From a virus: 30,098 bases of DNA. The stretch spans positions 1 to 30,098 of the IMG/VR virus record IMGVR_UViG_3300026094_000023; one strand, 5' to 3'. Each line of letters begins with the position of its first letter. Position 1 is the first letter of the stretch. The notes beneath the pieces were generated by a model that saw only the letters and a list, made by a program, of their open reading frames with translations, had not been told where the DNA came from and did not search any database. Of the stretch, positions 8,836 to 16,028 are shown piece by piece. Both the position numbers and the translations under genes were made by a program.

Positions 8836-9240
8836 TTAGGATACAAGAGGATTTTGAGATTCAAAATATTGTGCAGTAAAAATAACTTTTGTGTCTTTTA
8901 ATATATCTTTTTTTGGAAAAACATAAACTTCCACGAATGAATTATTAACGATAGCTTCTATACCAATTAAATCTTGCTTTGTTGCAGATCTTGAAAAAAC
9001 CTGCAGATCAGCATTATCAATACCTGCAGTAATTAGGCATTTAACTAGTTCTCTGTTTCGAGAATCGTATTCGCTACTGATAGTGTATTCTGCCGAGCAA
9101 AAATCGCCTAAGTACCATCTGTCAAGCACAGTGTTCGGATTTGCTTGTATCCAAGATCCTTTATGTGAAAATCCAGAATTATTTCTCAGAAGTATTGTGT
9201 TTTTTAGTCCTTCTGTAAAAAATTTTGTTAAATTAGACAT
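8836..9240 (-). CDS. Small virion structural protein (134 aa)
   Basis: This compact, mostly beta protein contains WYLGDFCSAEYTISSEYDSR and later VEVYVFPKK, a pattern I associate with small structural proteins of marine T4-like phages. It has no enzyme motif, signal peptide or membrane segment. The start at 9240 is preceded by a weak GGTAG Shine-Dalgarno and, 18 bases upstream, by a late promoter box, so it probably has its own late transcript. It sits between the carbamoyltransferase and the fibre-like gene. A fibre-joining or baseplate role is plausible but rests on context only. Confidence 0.7.
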   Translation of the reverse strand: MSNLTKFFTEGLKNTILLRNNSGFSHKGSWIQANPNTVLDRWYLGDFCSAEYTISSEYDSRNRELVKCLITAGIDNADLQVFSRSATKQDLIGIEAIVNNSFVEVYVFPKKDILKDTKVIFTAQYFESQNPLVS

Positions 9241-9258
9241 TTATTCTACCGTTTAGTA

Positions 9259-9266
9259 TATTTATT
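9259..9266 (-). promoter_or_regulatory. T4-type late promoter box
   Basis: The minus-strand sequence is AATAAATA, ending 18 bases before the ATG at 9240. It overlaps the TAA stop of the carbamoyltransferase gene (9265-9267), so the stop codon and promoter share bases. The predicted transcript start is near 9253, which leaves a leader of about 13 bases. Confidence 0.68.
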
Positions 9267-11034
9267 AATTTTTTATGTAAACTAAACAGTTGTTTTCTGG
9301 AAGGTACAGATATTCAATGTCACTTTCTGCTAGTGTTCTAAAAGCATCATCTAAGGTTTCGACTAACGGTTCGCCGCCAAGATTAAACGAAGTGTTAAAC
9401 AGTATTGGTACTCCTGTTTTTTCCTTAAATGTGGATATTAAATCATAGTATACAGGATTTTGTTCAGAGTTTACTGTTTGTATTCTGCAGGTACCGTCTA
9501 CGTGAATAATTGCAGGTATTTTTTCTGCTACTCCTTCTCTGCAATTAACTGCATACATCATTGTGGGAGAAGACTGCATACCTCTAAGATCAAACCATTC
9601 GTGTGCATCCTCTTCTAGAATTGATCCAGCAAAAGGTCTAAAGTACTCTCTTCGCTTTACTTCGTTAACAAAATCTTTACCGTTTTCGACTGTAGGGTCA
9701 AACAGTAGGCTTCTATTGCCCAGTGCTCTAGGACCGTTTTCTGATCTTCCTTGAAAAAGAGCTACAATATTTTTTTGTTGTAGTTTCTCAACTACACTAT
9801 TATAGTCTGATTGTATCACTTCTGCGTCGTATTTTTCTATTAGTTCTGCAAGAAAAGAATCGTCTATGTTATATTTTGGACCTAAATATAAATCATCTGT
9901 TCTCGGCATTGGCGTTGTACTCTGAGTAATTGACTGATGAATCAAATATGCTGCACCTATAGCGGTGCCAGCATCGTTAGACACTGGCTCTACGTATAGA
10001 TTTATTTCTGGATCAAGATTATTAAGATAATAATAATTAGCAACGCAATTCAAGCCATATCCACCCGAAAGGACTACATTCTTGTTCCCAGTTAACTCAA
10101 CAGCATTGTTAATTAAATCTAGCACTGATTCTTGCGTTTCTGTTTGTACTGCATATGCTAAATCGCGTCGATTAGATAATTCGGTAATGTCGTCTACTTG
10201 CTCGTCTTGTAGTTCTGGATAAACAACCGTGTTTACCAGTGCAGCATTAGGATAAGTTGGAATAATTAAATTCCTATTAACTAGAGTTACTGCAGCGTCT
10301 TTTTCAAATATTGGCGGAATATTATTGTTTTCTTTTCCGTATGGAAAAAGACCCATTGTCTTGCCAGCTTCGATGGCCGAAAAACCACAATACTGTGTAA
10401 CTGCTTCGTATGCTTTTACAATTCCTGCTCTGTCTGAAATAACTACAGCATGCTCTCGACCCGTATCGTCTTTGATATTTTGTATTGAAGCAGGTGCAGG
10501 GCCTCGAAGCCCTATGTGCTTATATTTTGTTTGAAATGTGTCTGGATACCCGCATGCAAATATTGTTTCTGTTTCAAAGCCTATGCTAGAACTTTTCCCG
10601 TCAGATAAAGGAATAAAAGTTCCTGCACCATCTACAACTACTGCTGTAGCAGTTTCAAACCCTGATCTATAAAATGCACATGCTGCATGTAGTTGATGAT
10701 GTATTCCACTTAAGTCAATTACCTGCGGATGACTATCAGCGTCAGCAGTTCTGTCAATTAATCCCAGTTTCCTTGCCATGCCAGTATACATGTTATCGCC
10801 AGTAAAATCAATTATACCAGCAGATTCTTCTAGGCTTTGAGTATGAGCTACTACTAAATAATCTAACCTGTCTGTATACTCTAGTATTTTAACCATTGCG
10901 GCAAAAGGGCTACCGTCGTATTTCTTTCGGCTTAATCTTTCTTCTTCTATAGAAAAAACAATGTTTCCATTTTTTAAAAGACATAAAGAACCGTTATGTC
11001 CTCTAGAAATCCCTGCGATCCATAAATCATTCAT
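9265..11034 (-). CDS. Carbamoyltransferase, NodU/CmcH/TobZ family
   Basis: At 589 residues this is the usual full length for the family. These enzymes make a carbamoyl-adenylate from carbamoyl phosphate and ATP, then transfer the carbamoyl group to a hydroxyl, often on a sugar. The N-terminal half has GISRGHNGS (H13), EEERLSRKK, the metal/carbamoyl-phosphate site IHHQLHAA (H112-H116) and VVDGAGTF (D135). The middle has GKTMGLFPYG and VVLSGGYGLNCVAN. The C-terminal YrdC-like/transfer region has GRSENGPRALGNRSLL, REYFRPFAGS and PILFNTSFNLGGEPLV. All motifs look intact, so it should be active. The ATG overlaps the stop of the GT9-like gene (ATGA at 11031-11034), so the two are translationally coupled. 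The acceptor is probably a glycan made or moved by its neighbours; a modified nucleotide is an alternative. Confidence 0.93.
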   Translation of the reverse strand: MNDLWIAGISRGHNGSLCLLKNGNIVFSIEEERLSRKKYDGSPFAAMVKILEYTDRLDYLVVAHTQSLEESAGIIDFTGDNMYTGMARKLGLIDRTADADSHPQVIDLSGIHHQLHAACAFYRSGFETATAVVVDGAGTFIPLSDGKSSSIGFETETIFACGYPDTFQTKYKHIGLRGPAPASIQNIKDDTGREHAVVISDRAGIVKAYEAVTQYCGFSAIEAGKTMGLFPYGKENNNIPPIFEKDAAVTLVNRNLIIPTYPNAALVNTVVYPELQDEQVDDITELSNRRDLAYAVQTETQESVLDLINNAVELTGNKNVVLSGGYGLNCVANYYYLNNLDPEINLYVEPVSNDAGTAIGAAYLIHQSITQSTTPMPRTDDLYLGPKYNIDDSFLAELIEKYDAEVIQSDYNSVVEKLQQKNIVALFQGRSENGPRALGNRSLLFDPTVENGKDFVNEVKRREYFRPFAGSILEEDAHEWFDLRGMQSSPTMMYAVNCREGVAEKIPAIIHVDGTCRIQTVNSEQNPVYYDLISTFKEKTGVPILFNTSFNLGGEPLVETLDDAFRTLAESDIEYLYLPENNCLVYIKN

Positions 11035-12080
11035 TTAGTTTGTTCCTTACTGGTGTCGATCTTTTTTTTATCTCTGTTTTGCTCTAAATAATTTACTTTT
11101 TTCTGCTGCTTTGATCCGATTAGATTTGACGCCGGAGCACTGTTAATTACAAATTTTTTAAAATTATTTTTTAATGATTCCAAAATTACTTTTTCAATTT
11201 CTTCATTCATTATCATGATACCGTCATTATTTTTATTGACAAGTTCATCTGGCACTATCCGAATAGGGTCATATTTTCTAAGTCCTTCTCCCATATCCTG
11301 TATGTCAAATTTTGTACATTCTGGATACGAAGTATTTTCTGAAAAGGTAGATCCTACAATAACTGTTGCCGGTTTGTCAAAACTATATGCAATGTGTTGT
11401 CCTACAGAATCGCAGCCTAAAAAATAATCTGCTGCTTTGATAATTCCAGCCCAATGACGTAAATCAATATTTTGTGGTTGCGCTACGGGTTGACTACATC
11501 CTTCTTTCTCAAAATCTAGCTGGTATTCGCTCATTAATATAACAGCAAAATCTTTCTGTAATGCCTTTACAAACTGTACAAGATTTTTAAATTCTATACT
11601 TCTGCCAGAGGAATCATTTATAAAATTGCCCATCGGCTGCGCACCTCTTCCAAACGGTTGTATAACAATTACATGATCTTTTTTTGTAGCTGTCTTTACT
11701 TCTTTAATAACATTTGTTCCTGAAATTAATTCTTCTCGTGTTAACCTTATTGTAGGCCGGTTCAGCTCGCGAATGCCTTTATTGTTTACTTCAATATCGA
11801 ACGCCTGTGAAAGATTACATTGTTGATTATAATATTCCCACATTCTATAAGGCTCTAAAGAAACACAGTCCATTTTTTTAATTTTGTTTTCAAATAGATC
11901 TTTATGCCACGCATCGTATGCTCTTTCATGTAACTGAAAGTGTCCTTTAAAAAATTCCATGCCACCTTCACAAACAATAATAAAATCCTCTGTAACTTCT
12001 TCAAAATATTTTTCAAAGGCAGGTATGGAACATAATACCCGCCCGGCGCCGCCATTAATAAAAAATGCTTTGGGTCTCAT
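11031..12080 (-). CDS. Glycosyltransferase of the GT9 (heptosyltransferase) type
   Basis: The 349-residue length and GT-B-like order fit ADP-heptose:LPS heptosyltransferases. The N-terminal half has a degenerate FFINGGAGRVLCSIPAF. The C-terminal nucleotide-sugar half is clearer: VIVIQPFGRGAQPMG, then HWAGIIKAADYFLGCDSVGQHIAY, with DSVGQH at 224-229, and PATVIVGSTF. This matches the family pattern of a D-S-x-x-x-H turn followed by P-x-V-x-hydrophobic-G. A Lys-rich tail of about 45 residues follows. A strong AGGAGG Shine-Dalgarno sits about 10 bases before the ATG, with a late promoter box beyond it. With the coupled carbamoyltransferase it may decorate virion proteins or a glycan. The donor sugar is unknown; the GmhB-like gene in the same window makes heptose a candidate. 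Confidence 0.78.
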   Translation of the reverse strand: MRPKAFFINGGAGRVLCSIPAFEKYFEEVTEDFIIVCEGGMEFFKGHFQLHERAYDAWHKDLFENKIKKMDCVSLEPYRMWEYYNQQCNLSQAFDIEVNNKGIRELNRPTIRLTREELISGTNVIKEVKTATKKDHVIVIQPFGRGAQPMGNFINDSSGRSIEFKNLVQFVKALQKDFAVILMSEYQLDFEKEGCSQPVAQPQNIDLRHWAGIIKAADYFLGCDSVGQHIAYSFDKPATVIVGSTFSENTSYPECTKFDIQDMGEGLRKYDPIRIVPDELVNKNNDGIMIMNEEIEKVILESLKNNFKKFVINSAPASNLIGSKQQKKVNYLEQNRDKKKIDTSKEQTK

Positions 12081-12166
12081 AATTGTAATCTCCTCCTGAT
12101 ATTTATGAAATAACTCTCTGCATTCGTTTTTTTTTGGTTAGAAAAGGTTAATGCATACATACATGC
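12081..12166. promoter_or_regulatory. Divergent intergenic region between the GT9 gene and the plus-strand island
   Basis: These 86 bases are the only divergent junction in the window. The minus-strand side carries AGGAGG and an ATAAATA box. The plus-strand side has a run of ten T and GAAAAGG about 20 bases before the ATG at 12167. It also has the sequence ATGCATACATACATGCATG (12151-12169), which contains two copies of the palindrome ATGCAT. No plus-strand late box is seen, so the plus-strand genes may use another promoter class. Confidence 0.55.
12100..12107 (-). promoter_or_regulatory. T4-type late promoter box ahead of the GT9-carbamoyltransferase pair
   Basis: The minus-strand sequence is CATAAATA, one mismatch from TATAAATA, ending 19 bases before the ATG at 12080. 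With T4-like spacing the transcript would begin near 12094, inside or at the edge of the AGGAGG Shine-Dalgarno (12091-12096). This is very tight, so either spacing differs slightly or the box is weak. Confidence 0.55.
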
Positions 12167-12766
12167 ATGAGCGAAAAACTGTTAAGGCAAGCACTTTTTA
12201 CAGTGCCTCTATATAAAATCGGATTTCCCCAACACGAAAAGAACAAAGAATTATATAGAGCATATGTAGACAAACTCATTGATAATTCTCCGGTTGTCGA
12301 CAGACTGGATAAAATTTCTTCTACTACTAAAAAGGCTTTACACACTGTACCTGTATTTGAAGAATTAGTTGGATTCTTAGGATCGCTGTGTCCTAGAATT
12401 CATGAAGATTTTGATATAAGTTTAGATAAAAGCATTGCGGTCTCGGCTATGTGGTGCACTAGATGTGAAAAACACGAATTTATACCAAATCAGACTCAAT
12501 CTAACGGATTTCTTTACGGTGCATATTTTTTGCAAGCTCCGCCTAATTCGGGTGATATTCTTATTACGAATGAAATTGCAGATCGTAATTATTTTGGAAA
12601 TATTTGGCCAGATAGTTCTAACACTATTAATACAAATGTTTTTCAAGGTCAAATTCCAGAAGGAGAAATACTGTTAATGCCGGCGCATCTTACTACTTCG
12701 TATACCTTTAATTACGCTGACGATAATAGATATATTTTAAATTTTATACTACAGGTATTATTTTGA
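12167..12766 (+). CDS. 2OG-Fe(II) oxygenase-like protein, metal ligands apparently lost
   Basis: This 199-residue protein follows the layout of the phage and marine-bacterial 2OG-Fe(II) oxygenase family. It has a core GFLYGAYFLQAPPNSGDIL, a later IPEGEILLMPAHL, and a terminal NRYILNF carrying the co-substrate arginine (R188). Active members have P-H-x-H/D before the S-G-V-Y-Y-L strand and a second His a few residues after P-S-W-L. Here those positions read P107-N-Q-T and LTTSY (T177), so the iron triad is missing. It may be a non-catalytic binding protein. The start at 12167 is the first ATG after an in-frame stop at 12149, with a distant GAAAAGG. The stop overlaps the next gene (TTGA). Confidence 0.65.
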   Translation: MSEKLLRQALFTVPLYKIGFPQHEKNKELYRAYVDKLIDNSPVVDRLDKISSTTKKALHTVPVFEELVGFLGSLCPRIHEDFDISLDKSIAVSAMWCTRCEKHEFIPNQTQSNGFLYGAYFLQAPPNSGDILITNEIADRNYFGNIWPDSSNTINTNVFQGQIPEGEILLMPAHLTTSYTFNYADDNRYILNFILQVLF

Positions 12767-13176
12767 GTATTCATTTATGTAAATTGCTGATTTTCAACCA
12801 AGATATTCCGGCTACCTTTATAGATAGCTTACTTCACGAATTTACATCTAAAATAGAAGTTGAGTTGATAGAAAAAGAGGAAGACATGCTTCAACGAATA
12901 GCAGAATCTAATCTTGTAATATGCAATTCTATTTATAAAGAAAAATTCAATATCGATTGTGCTACGCTGTGGGTTGTAACTAACAATAGCTATACACTAG
13001 AAGAGCAAAAGGAAAAAGAATTTGTATTTGATCCTTTTAGAAATTCAGATCGATCTAACCATAATTTCTCTTCTACGCATAAATCATTTCTTGATTATGT
13101 TCGTTATACTATTACCCGATGCAAAATACCTTTTACGCCCGATGACTCTGTGAATACCATTGTTGTACTAAATTAG
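12763..13176 (+). CDS. Unrecognised protein (137 aa)
   Basis: I do not recognise this protein. It starts with TTG overlapping the upstream stop (TTGA at 12763-12766), a coupling typical of co-translated phage genes. No ATG lies nearby that would give a sensible alternative except an internal one at about residue 42. The sequence is hydrophilic with mixed alpha/beta character (LIFNQDIPATFIDSLLHEF, LVICNSIYKEKF, LWVVTNNSYTLEEQKEKEF). It has no membrane segment or known motif. Its last 44 bases overlap, tail to tail, the end of the GT10-like gene on the other strand. A partner role for the oxygenase-like protein is an inference from the overlap only. Confidence 0.6.
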   Translation: MSIHLCKLLIFNQDIPATFIDSLLHEFTSKIEVELIEKEEDMLQRIAESNLVICNSIYKEKFNIDCATLWVVTNNSYTLEEQKEKEFVFDPFRNSDRSNHNFSSTHKSFLDYVRYTITRCKIPFTPDDSVNTIVVLN

Positions 13177-14392
13177 ACAACTTACCAGAAACTGAGGATT
13201 GGTGTATTCTCTGCAAATGATTATAATTATATTCTAGTAAAGGAAGCATTTTCTTATACATTAAATCAAGCTCGTTATAATTTAATGAAGAAAGATAATC
13301 AATCTGTTTTTTAATTTCCTCGAATCGCTGATAATCGTCTTCTATATCATCATAAGATTCGTCTATAAAAGATTCAAAAGTAAAGAATCCTTGCTCGCGT
13401 AAATGCCTTAGTGTGTGCGGGAGACCAATAATAATAAAAGGAATACCATACAAAAGGCACTTGACAGTTTTTTCAGTATAGCCCTCATACACGTTCGATC
13501 TATAAAAATCTCTCTCGGTTACTAATGCCCAGTAGCTGTCGTTATGTATAGTTTTAGAATTGGGCATATTTTTTGGATTGAGCAGTATGGTATCCTCTTG
13601 TTCTATCCAAAGCGGTAACTTATTTCTTAAAATATCAAGCTGTTCTTCATTAAAATTATGGTTTTTTATCTCATGAAAACCGCTATACAATCTTTGATCT
13701 TGAATATCACCTAAAGTTTGTTTAGCATCTGAATTTCGCATTTTAATAGGGTCAATATTATCTACTTGATATAAAAGCTGAATATTTTGACAACTTACAT
13801 GAGTGTCTTTTATTAATTCTTTTTCAAAAAGATATAAAACAGTCTCAAATCGATGAATACGTTCTGCACGGTTCAAGCAAATAAACTTTTTGTTTCTTAG
13901 ATTTAGATTTGGCGAAAAAGCTGTTTCGGCTACTGTGGTATTGTCATATGCTTTATCGAACAGGTGATAATGGAGGTTAATCACATTTTTGTGATTTATT
14001 TTTAAATTAGAAGTTACAACGGTCCAGCCGTCTACTTGTATGCTGTTATTAATTTTTTCTATAAACTCTAAAGTAATCAATCCTTCGTAGCAATCGTCTA
14101 ATACAAAGTAAATTTTTGAATTCGAATAAATTGTTTTTAAATGGTTGTAAAATTCAACAAAAACATCATTATCCTCACCTAGATATTCGTAAAAAACAAT
14201 TATCGGCTCACCTTCTTGGAAATCTTGTGCGCATGAACTGAATTGACACATAATAGAAAATGGATTTTTTTGTAAAAAATTCTTGAGTCTGCTATAACCA
14301 TAGGTAAGAACATTTAATGTGAACATGCTGGTACGATTTGCAACTAACTCGGTTTTTTTTGGAGACGGAGGTTGATATAAGTTCTTTAACAT
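13133..14392 (-). CDS. Glycosyltransferase-like protein, fucosyltransferase (GT10)-like C-terminus
   Basis: This 419-residue protein has a weakly conserved N-terminal half with a strand IYFVLDDCYEGL and then KKFICLNRAERIHR. The C-terminal region resembles the donor-binding region of alpha-1,3-fucosyltransferases and related marine virus proteins. It has SYWALVTERDF (286-296), GYTEKTVKCLLYGIPFIIIG with TEKT at 306-309, GFFTFESF (335-342) and IDESYDDIEDDYQRFEEI. In GT10 enzymes the VTE and TEK elements contact the GDP-sugar. The N-terminal acceptor half is not readable, so donor and acceptor are unknown. The gene is the last of a minus-strand unit with the acidic protein upstream. A 51-base gap separates the two and holds no clear promoter. 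Confidence 0.62.
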   Translation of the reverse strand: MLKNLYQPPSPKKTELVANRTSMFTLNVLTYGYSRLKNFLQKNPFSIMCQFSSCAQDFQEGEPIIVFYEYLGEDNDVFVEFYNHLKTIYSNSKIYFVLDDCYEGLITLEFIEKINNSIQVDGWTVVTSNLKINHKNVINLHYHLFDKAYDNTTVAETAFSPNLNLRNKKFICLNRAERIHRFETVLYLFEKELIKDTHVSCQNIQLLYQVDNIDPIKMRNSDAKQTLGDIQDQRLYSGFHEIKNHNFNEEQLDILRNKLPLWIEQEDTILLNPKNMPNSKTIHNDSYWALVTERDFYRSNVYEGYTEKTVKCLLYGIPFIIIGLPHTLRHLREQGFFTFESFIDESYDDIEDDYQRFEEIKKQIDYLSSLNYNELDLMYKKMLPLLEYNYNHLQRIHQSSVSGKLSNLVQQWYSQSHRA

Positions 14393-14443
14393 AAAGATAC
14401 TTATCTATTCTCAAGAATACAGTTTTTTAAATTAGATAATTTT

Positions 14444-15118
14444 TTATTCTGTGTCTAAATCTTCTATAGGAAAATCTATGTCCGGCCACATGTGTCTCGG
14501 CCAATCTCTATATTTGCTAGGTATTTTCTTAACTTCTAATATATAATTATCAATCAACGATATCTGCTCTTGAGTAAGACTATTTTGACTTTTAAAATCT
14601 TTAGCTTCCTGCACAATGTCCTCTACTTTTGGAAAAGGATCTTCGTCTGGGTTTGAATGGTCAGACATAGGTATGTAAAAAGTTCCGTCTTTCTGATTAT
14701 ATATTATATCTCTGATTTCATATATTTCGTCTACGCCGATAGGAATAATATGAGAAAAGAACGGTGTCGATTCGTTTGGTAGATAATAATGCTGCTCAGT
14801 TTCCTCGTTTATTGTTATTTTATTTTCTTCTTGATCTTCTTCGTCGTCGTCTTCGTCGTCATGTGCTAACAAATATGCTAGAAGAGTTTGTTTTTTAGCA
14901 TCCACTAGAACGCTTTTGTTTCCTTCTTGTAACCATGATTCAAGTGTTACTGCATCTTTCTCCAACCTAATACCGCTTTTTTCATCAATTTTATTTTCTG
15001 GAGTGACTTGGATATAAAACTTTTCTGGGCCGTTATATACAGAAGTTTGGGTGAGACCCTTGGTCGTACTAGTTGTGCCATAGACATCAGGTATTTCGTA
15101 AGTAAAGTTTATTAGCAT
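14444..15118 (-). CDS. Acidic protein, possible fibre/adhesin assembly chaperone (224 aa)
   Basis: No known domain is recognised. A very acidic run (AHDDEDDDEEDQEEN, about residues 85-99) lies mid-protein, encoded by GAA/GAC-type triplets. The C-terminal third is predicted helical (ISLIDNYILEVKKIPSKYRDW) and ends with a Trp/Pro-rich stretch, WPRHMWPDIDFPIED. Phage tail-fibre assembly chaperones of the gp38/Tfa type are small acidic proteins encoded just after the fibre tip and often end in an R-D-x-P/W-P motif. The position, 13 bases after the last Gly/Cys-rich candidate adhesin, fits. The functional call rests on position and the terminal motif, so it is tentative. Confidence 0.5.
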   Translation of the reverse strand: MLINFTYEIPDVYGTTSTTKGLTQTSVYNGPEKFYIQVTPENKIDEKSGIRLEKDAVTLESWLQEGNKSVLVDAKKQTLLAYLLAHDDEDDDEEDQEENKITINEETEQHYYLPNESTPFFSHIIPIGVDEIYEIRDIIYNQKDGTFYIPMSDHSNPDEDPFPKVEDIVQEAKDFKSQNSLTQEQISLIDNYILEVKKIPSKYRDWPRHMWPDIDFPIEDLDTE

Positions 15119-15131
15119 TCTTTTATTCCGT

Positions 15132-15983
15132 TTATTTGTATGTAATTCTTACCATGCCTGGATTTCCTGCAGGGCCACACTGACAAGGTCTTTCGCACTC
15201 GCATTCGCAATACCCGACAGCACTGGCGCCGGGTATACCTGGAACATAACCATAACATCTTAGTAATGGTGCAGCAAAAGTCGGCAGTGCTTCCATAGCT
15301 AAACAGTATTGACAATAATTACAGATTCTACATCCAGAGCATTCTCGTTGTTGTGTTTGTACCCAGCCGCCGCATAGATTTACCAATCCTCCTGGATATG
15401 GTATTAGGTGTTGGTTATAAGAAAAACAGTCGGTACTTATGCACTTGGCACAATATTTTCCAGGTAACCCGTTTATATTAATATCGCCGCCGTATGCATT
15501 AGCAGTTCCGCTACAGCACACACCGCAACCCCAGTTGCAGTACATTTCGCCGCCTGGGCCGCCTTGAGCACATAAATCTCCATAAGGGCTGCATACACAG
15601 CTATAGCACCCTTCACAGCCGGTCCAGTTACACGAACAGTTTGTTTTTTGACCGACTATGATTGAAAAACAATCACTCGACAACCCTGTTAAACATTTTA
15701 CAACATATGCGCCAGCGCCACCACCGGGTCCGTATATACAGGAATTCTCGTCGCAGCACGAAGCAAGACCTCCGCCTGCGCCGCCGCCGCCCCACACTTC
15801 TATAGTTGCACAGGTCACAGATGCGGGCGAAATGAATACTTCACAACAACCGTCGTGTTGGTTGTGACCGTCGTCATCCCAGCAGGTAAATTGATAAATC
15901 TCCTGCTCGCCTTCTATCGGTGTCGCAGACGCAATAAGTGATTCTGCTGTAGTTATATTTAATAAATCTCTTAGACTTGCCAT
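15132..15983 (-). CDS. Glycine/cysteine-rich protein A, candidate adhesin (283 aa)
   Basis: This protein has 35 cysteines by count (12%) and dense glycine. It opens MASLRDLLNI, then an approximately 50-residue lead, then the strand and poly-Gly turn IEVWGGGGAGGG. Next are a CC pair, PGGGAGAYVVK and alternating Cys and Gly elements (CSCNWTGCEGCYSCVC; CECECERPCQC). It ends NPGMVRITYK. The WGGGG...GGAGAY...GG order matches the glycine-rich domains of phage tail tips and fibres; the cysteines do not. There is no signal peptide. It has its own late promoter box, 33 bases upstream of the start. It is the most diverged of three tandem paralogues and is followed by the possible chaperone. The likely role is a receptor-binding tip on a fibre; a metal-binding protein is the alternative. 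Confidence 0.72.
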   Translation of the reverse strand: MASLRDLLNITTAESLIASATPIEGEQEIYQFTCWDDDGHNQHDGCCEVFISPASVTCATIEVWGGGGAGGGLASCCDENSCIYGPGGGAGAYVVKCLTGLSSDCFSIIVGQKTNCSCNWTGCEGCYSCVCSPYGDLCAQGGPGGEMYCNWGCGVCCSGTANAYGGDININGLPGKYCAKCISTDCFSYNQHLIPYPGGLVNLCGGWVQTQQRECSGCRICNYCQYCLAMEALPTFAAPLLRCYGYVPGIPGASAVGYCECECERPCQCGPAGNPGMVRITYK

Positions 15984-16016
15984 TGTTACATACTTCTTTT
16001 ATTTTTTTCTTTTAGA

Positions 16017-16024
16017 TATTTATC
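16017..16024 (-). promoter_or_regulatory. T4-type late promoter box
   Basis: The minus-strand sequence is GATAAATA, ending 33 bases before the ATG at 15983 and just after the stop of the previous Gly/Cys-rich gene (16029-16031). It would give protein A and the acidic protein after it a transcript separate from the other two Gly/Cys-rich genes. Confidence 0.62.
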
Positions 16025-16028
16025 AACT

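Noticed and set aside
8566-8901. Plus-strand 111-codon frame spanning the junction of two minus-strand genes
   Set aside because: It runs across the late promoter box and two minus-strand genes, has no recognisable protein pattern and no convincing start.
14406-14419. Palindrome TATTCT-CA-AGAATA in the gap before the GT10-like gene
   Set aside because: Six-base arms with a two-base centre cannot form a good hairpin, and no T run follows in the direction of the ending gene. Not called as a terminator; an operator cannot be supported.
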